Position numbers and translations under genes: made by a program. Source: Sphingobacterium shayense (GTDB lineage: Bacteria; Bacteroidota; Bacteroidia; Sphingobacteriales; Sphingobacteriaceae). Taken from it: a DNA stretch of 38,340 nt. Location of the stretch: positions 1 through 38,340 of the forward strand of contig NZ_JABMCQ010000020.1 of assembly GCF_013179575.1 (NCBI RefSeq), given 5' to 3'. Shown in pieces: positions 35,169 to 38,340 of this stretch. Position 1 is the first letter of the stretch. Each line of letters opens with the position of its first letter. The notes under the pieces are model-generated. The model ran no database searches, was not told where the DNA came from, and was given only the letters and a program-made list of their open reading frames with translations.

Positions 35169-36167
35169 TTATTTTATACGTAATTTTATCTCTACTGAGC
35201 TTTTACCGGATGCTTTACTTATAATAATCGTTCCGGAATAAAGCGCTACTCGATTATTAAGAATTTCCATTCCCGTTCCTCGATTCAACAAAATTTCCAT
35301 TTCAGTTGCAAAATGTTCACAGTCTATATCGAAAGACATAACAAGGTTCCGATCTTTAACCCTGATATCGACACGTACTTGTGTGACCTCGCGGTGAGAC
35401 ACGCACTTAGCAAGCATTTCCTGCATGATTCTATATGCGCTGTAATGCACCTCGCTGGATACGGCACTGATCCGCGGATCAATAATAATCTTGAACGTTA
35501 TATTATGGTTACCCAAATTAAATACAAGATCATCAATCGCGCTAGTGAACCCTAGATCATGTAACACAGAGGGGCGTAAATTGTTCGCCAAATCCCTAAC
35601 CTTTCCGATAACATCATTAAGCATCCCTTTAATTGGCATGATTTCTTCGCTGTATCCAAAGGATAGAAGAAATCGCTGCAGTGAAATGCGAACAGCGTAT
35701 AATTCCTGCGCAATTGTGTCGTGCATGACCTTCCCGGCATGCTCACTTTCAAATTTTTGAAAATCAATTAAAGATCGATGGAACCGCTCTGTTTCCTTGT
35801 CGGCGTCGGAGCTCTGCTTTTCAAAAAACATCATCATCAGAGCAACGTCATGCTCCTGGACATCCAATCTATTTACTGCAATTTTCACCCTTTTATTTAC
35901 ATCATCATCTCGTGGGTTGAATTCTATCTCCAGTGGCTTAAAACTTTGCTTTTCCCCTGGGCTTAAAAACTTAGACAGTTGTTTTTCAATAGATTTAGGC
36001 AAGTAGTCAAATGTAGTATACTTTTTGAAATCCTGACGTGTTCTAGATAGAATTTTACAAAGATAGTCGTTATGTAATAAAGGTTTCCCCTGCCTGTTTG
36101 TTAGCAAGTATCCAATCTTTTCACCTTGACAAAGATTGAACATAATAGAAACATCGTTGATAGTCAT
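35169..36167 (-). CDS. Soluble histidine kinase (HisKA_3 type) with degenerate ATPase domain
   Basis: The 332-residue protein has no membrane helix. A PAS-like sensor occupies about residues 15-115 (IGYLLTNRQGKPLLHNDYL). The dimerisation/phosphoacceptor helix has His149 in KVMHDTIAQELYAVRISLQ, and LRPSVLHDLGFTSAIDDL follows as in NarX/DesK kinases. The HATPase_c part is unusual. At the N-box (QEMLAKCVSHRE) the Mg2+-binding Asn is Lys254. At the G1 box (SFDIDCEHF) the DxGxG glycines are absent. The G2 region GTGMEILNNR is kept. It may be a weak kinase, a phosphatase, or dependent on another kinase. Family assignment is firm; activity is in doubt. Confidence 0.88.
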   Translation of the reverse strand: MTINDVSIMFNLCQGEKIGYLLTNRQGKPLLHNDYLCKILSRTRQDFKKYTTFDYLPKSIEKQLSKFLSPGEKQSFKPLEIEFNPRDDDVNKRVKIAVNRLDVQEHDVALMMMFFEKQSSDADKETERFHRSLIDFQKFESEHAGKVMHDTIAQELYAVRISLQRFLLSFGYSEEIMPIKGMLNDVIGKVRDLANNLRPSVLHDLGFTSAIDDLVFNLGNHNITFKIIIDPRISAVSSEVHYSAYRIMQEMLAKCVSHREVTQVRVDIRVKDRNLVMSFDIDCEHFATEMEILLNRGTGMEILNNRVALYSGTIIISKASGKSSVEIKLRIK

Positions 36168-36291
36168 TTGTTGTTTATCTTCTTATCTCGTAGGTAAGTA
36201 AAGGTCGAAACAAAAATCAATCCTATAAAGGAAATAAAACACCTGATAGCATGTTGATTTATACCTGAATTTCTCGAAACTACTGCGGGTA

Positions 36292-36307
36292 TTTTACGCG
36301 TGAAACA
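36292..36307. promoter_or_regulatory. Weak parS-like site
   Basis: TTTTACGCGTGAAACA matches the common parS consensus TGTTTCACGTGAAACA at 13 of 16 positions; the right half is perfect. It lies between genes, 12.6 kb from parAB. It is imperfect, and it also forms part of a TTTACG/CGTAAA inverted repeat (36294-36312), so another use is possible. Confidence 0.2.
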
Positions 36308-36425
36308 CGTAAACAACTCGTTCGTGTGAATGACTTATACCTGATTTATTCAGCAAAACACCTAAATGAAATTACATACTCAACCAAATGTCAGAGTCTT
36401 GTGTTCTTCTATTAAAAGCACTATT

Positions 36426-36902
36426 ATGGAAGATTTAAGAGAACTTATACAGGACTTGATCCAAATTAATAATGACCGTATTGAGGGTTATAATAAAGCT
36501 GCAGAACTACTCCCCAAAGATCATAATGAAGATTTACACAGCAATTTTGCACGATTTAGAAATCAATCACAAGATTTCGTTCGAGAGCTTGAACCGTTTA
36601 TTGAGATGGAAGGTGAGACAGCCACGACCAGCACGATGGTCAGTGGCAAACTATTCAGAATGTGGATGGGTATAAAAACAAGCATCACTGGTCACGATCG
36701 ACTCTCTGTATTAGAAAGTTGCGAACGCGGAGAGGATGCTTTCAAAAAGGCATACACAGAAGCGCTTCAGGATGCTGATGAGATACCGGTCGCCCTATTG
36801 AACACAATAAGACATCAATCTGAGGAGCAATACATGGCACACGATTATATCAAAACCGTACGCGATGCTGCTCGGCAGGAACCAAATGAGCTGGGTTTAT
36901 AG
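36426..36902 (+). CDS. PA2169-family four-helix-bundle protein (DUF2383)
   Basis: The ATG at 36426 gives 158 residues starting MEDLRELIQDLIQINNDRIEGYNKA in two parts, the family's usual opening; an ATG at 36366 would add 20 unrelated residues. The domain is a ferritin-like four-helix bundle with EGYNKAAELL, FVRELEPFI, SVLESCERGEDAFKKAY and TIRHQSEEQYMAHDYIK. Members often accompany general-stress genes and their biochemical role is unknown. Here the neighbours are an SDR of the general-stress type and a small lipoprotein, which fits such a setting. No metal-binding pattern was proven. Confidence 0.85.
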   Translation: MEDLRELIQDLIQINNDRIEGYNKAAELLPKDHNEDLHSNFARFRNQSQDFVRELEPFIEMEGETATTSTMVSGKLFRMWMGIKTSITGHDRLSVLESCERGEDAFKKAYTEALQDADEIPVALLNTIRHQSEEQYMAHDYIKTVRDAARQEPNELGL

Positions 36903-36947
36903 CTCTGATACATTCTAGTCGCTCCGGCAGTTGGAGTAACTAAAAAA

Positions 36948-36981
36948 GAAAGCGGTCAATGATTTTTCATTGATCGCTTTC
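36948..36981. terminator. Strong bidirectional terminator between DUF2383 and SDR genes
   Basis: GAAAGCGGTCAATGA (36948-36962) pairs with TCATTGATCGCTTTC (36967-36981), 15 bp with one G-T wobble and a tight T4 loop. On the minus strand it is followed by TTTTTT (36947-36942), so it should end the SDR transcript efficiently, and it can also end the plus-strand gene. Confidence 0.8.
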
Positions 36982-37105
36982 CATTTTCCCTCCGCTAGAC
37001 ATCTACATGTAATCAAATTGAAAAGGGAGATCCTCAAGCCCTTGCTTTTCGGTTCTCCGTCCGTTTTTTCTTTTTACTGGCGCTAAGTGGCGGTTACCAA
37101 TGTTT

Positions 37106-37996
37106 TTAAATTGTCGGCCTTCCCCCCGTCGCCGGGATCGTCGCTCCGGAAATATACGAAGCGGCGTCAGAAGCTAGAAACACATAAATGGCTGCCATTT
37201 CGGCGGGTTGGCCGGGCCTCCCCATGGGTGTATTCTCTCCGAATTTCTCATGGCTTGGAATTGTGCTTGGAATTAATGGTGTCCACACAGGCCCCGGCGC
37301 TACCGCATTTACACGAATTCCAGAACCGTCTTCAAGGAACATCTGGGCTAGACTTGATGTAAAGTTTTGTATCGCCCCTTTACTTGCCGCATAAGGTAAT
37401 AACGTTGGGTTGGGGCTATAGGCATTTACGGAGGTGGTATTAATAATAGATGCACCGGGGGACATATAAGGCTTTGCATGCTTTACAAAATAAAACATAG
37501 CGCTCATATTTGTTTCGAAGGTTTTATTCCACTCCGAAGCAGTTATTTCTTCCACCGTCTGATATGTCATTTGATAAGCCGCGTTGTTAATAAGAACATC
37601 TATCTTTCCGAAAACGTCAACTGCTTGCTGAACAATTTCTTTACAAAGTGATTCATCGCGGATATCTCCTCGAACCAAAACGGCCCTTCTCCCAGCTTTT
37701 TCTACCCATTCTTTTGTATCCAGTGCATCGACATCTTCCATTGGATCTTTGTAGGAAATAATAATATCCGCGCCTTCTCTGGCCATGGCAATAGCTACCG
37801 CTTTACCGATTCCTGAATCGCCGCCAGTAATTATCGCTACTTTGTCCTTTAAAATATCAGAACCTTTATAGCTGTGCTCGCCATGATCAGGAATGGGCTT
37901 CATCTCGCTTTCCACTCCTGGTGGATCTTGCGGTTGTAGCGGGAAGGGCGGTTTTTCATAAAGGTCTTTTGGGTTTCCTTTTTTTTCAGTGTCCAT
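37106..37996 (-). CDS. Short-chain dehydrogenase/reductase, YghA/general-stress type
   Basis: The 296-residue protein has a proline-rich N-terminal extension (about 50 residues: PPFPLQPQDPPGVE, PIPDHGEHSYKGSDIL) that marks the YghA/YdaD-YhdF subgroup of SDRs linked to general stress. The NAD(P)-binding motif is TGGDSGIG (57-64), followed by NNAA, the catalytic S (INTTSVNAYS) and YAASK. The C-terminus is SGATIPATGGRPTI. The reaction is probably reduction of an aldehyde or ketone; the substrate is not known. Downstream, a terminator with a T-run on this strand lies about 125 bp beyond the stop. Confidence 0.93.
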   Translation of the reverse strand: MDTEKKGNPKDLYEKPPFPLQPQDPPGVESEMKPIPDHGEHSYKGSDILKDKVAIITGGDSGIGKAVAIAMAREGADIIISYKDPMEDVDALDTKEWVEKAGRRAVLVRGDIRDESLCKEIVQQAVDVFGKIDVLINNAAYQMTYQTVEEITASEWNKTFETNMSAMFYFVKHAKPYMSPGASIINTTSVNAYSPNPTLLPYAASKGAIQNFTSSLAQMFLEDGSGIRVNAVAPGPVWTPLIPSTIPSHEKFGENTPMGRPGQPAEMAAIYVFLASDAASYISGATIPATGGRPTI

Positions 37997-38102
37997 AATA
38001 TCTTAGTTTTTTACTATGTAGCGAATAAAAAATAAGATGACACCTAAACGCGGCATCACCTTAAATTTGAATTATATGTAGAAAATAGATTGCAATTTAC
38101 TC

Positions 38103-38312
38103 CTAGTTCATCGGAGGTGTAGGGGTCGGCATAGGCTGCCCTAACGTATCGGTGGTATCGCGTCGCATCGTATCCATTGGATCAACGCCGTCTGTCGGAG
38201 CGTCGATGGGATCGTCGATTGTTTCTGAATCATTTCTATTTTCGGGGTTGCCACATGCAATCAGCATGCTACTAAAACACACTGCTGTTAGGTAAAACAT
38301 TGTCTTTTTCAT
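38103..38312 (-). CDS. Small acidic lipoprotein
   Basis: The 69-residue product has a lipoprotein signal peptide (MKKTMFYLTAVCFSSMLIAC) with lipidation at Cys20. The mature part is about 49 residues of low complexity, rich in Asp, Pro and Thr (DDPIDAPTDGVDPMDTMRR), ending PMPTPTPPMN. It has no recognised domain. Such short Asp/Pro/Thr lipoproteins are common in this family of bacteria without known function. It lies 107 bp upstream of the SDR gene on the same strand. Confidence 0.7.
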   Translation of the reverse strand: MKKTMFYLTAVCFSSMLIACGNPENRNDSETIDDPIDAPTDGVDPMDTMRRDTTDTLGQPMPTPTPPMN

Positions 38313-38340
38313 AGTGTTCGTTTCTTGTTTACATTCAATT

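Overview
The window comes from a chromosome of a Bacteroidota bacterium, most likely family Sphingobacteriaceae (genus not determined). The evidence is a SusC/SusD outer-membrane pair, DUF2911 and DUF5683 proteins, a DUF5684-type extension on signal peptidase I, the gene order parA-parB-DUF5683-dapB-lepB, promoter boxes of the Bacteroidota type (TTG/TTTG, about 19 bp, TAnnTTTG), weak or absent Shine-Dalgarno sequences, and a prfB gene with the classical programmed frameshift. I saw no tRNA, rRNA, CRISPR array, intact insertion sequence or phage gene. Most of the window is housekeeping chromosome with a few accessory islands.

Layout. 1-1490: the start of a sugar-nucleotidyltransferase gene that runs off the left edge, a possible 39-residue membrane peptide, and an orphan promoter-plus-terminator unit that could be a small RNA. 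1490-6334: secreted glycerophosphodiesterase, glucose-6-phosphate isomerase (pgi), a Tam-like methyltransferase and rarA. 6593-13059: an orphan SusC/SusD nutrient-uptake pair followed by a DUF2911 protein. 13114-16960: a two-gene unit, DUF1338 (HglS-like) plus a YdiJ-like FAD/Fe-S dehydrogenase, which together could convert 2-oxoadipate through D-2-hydroxyglutarate to 2-oxoglutarate. 17072-23705: cdaA (c-di-AMP synthase), pdxJ, and the minus-strand operon parA-parB-DUF5683-dapB-lepB. 23924-28097: an FMN reductase, then a compact sulfur-type cassette of TsdA-like dihaem cytochrome, exported DsrE-like protein, orphan ModA-like binding protein and CysL/CysB-like LysR regulator, with palindromes in front of the first gene. 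28206-30618: LpxH-like phosphoesterase, phosphopantetheinyl transferase and an ECF sigma factor.

30619-32364 is gene-poor and partly decayed: it holds a family-9 glycosyltransferase relic and an acidic proline-rich protein. 32365-38340 carries a small membrane protein, dcd, prfB, a response regulator with a histidine kinase whose ATP-binding motifs look damaged, a DUF2383 protein, a general-stress-type SDR and a small lipoprotein.

The two most interesting units are the DUF1338/YdiJ pair and the TsdA-DsrE-binding protein-LysR cassette. Both functional readings are inferred from family knowledge and gene order; no database search was run.
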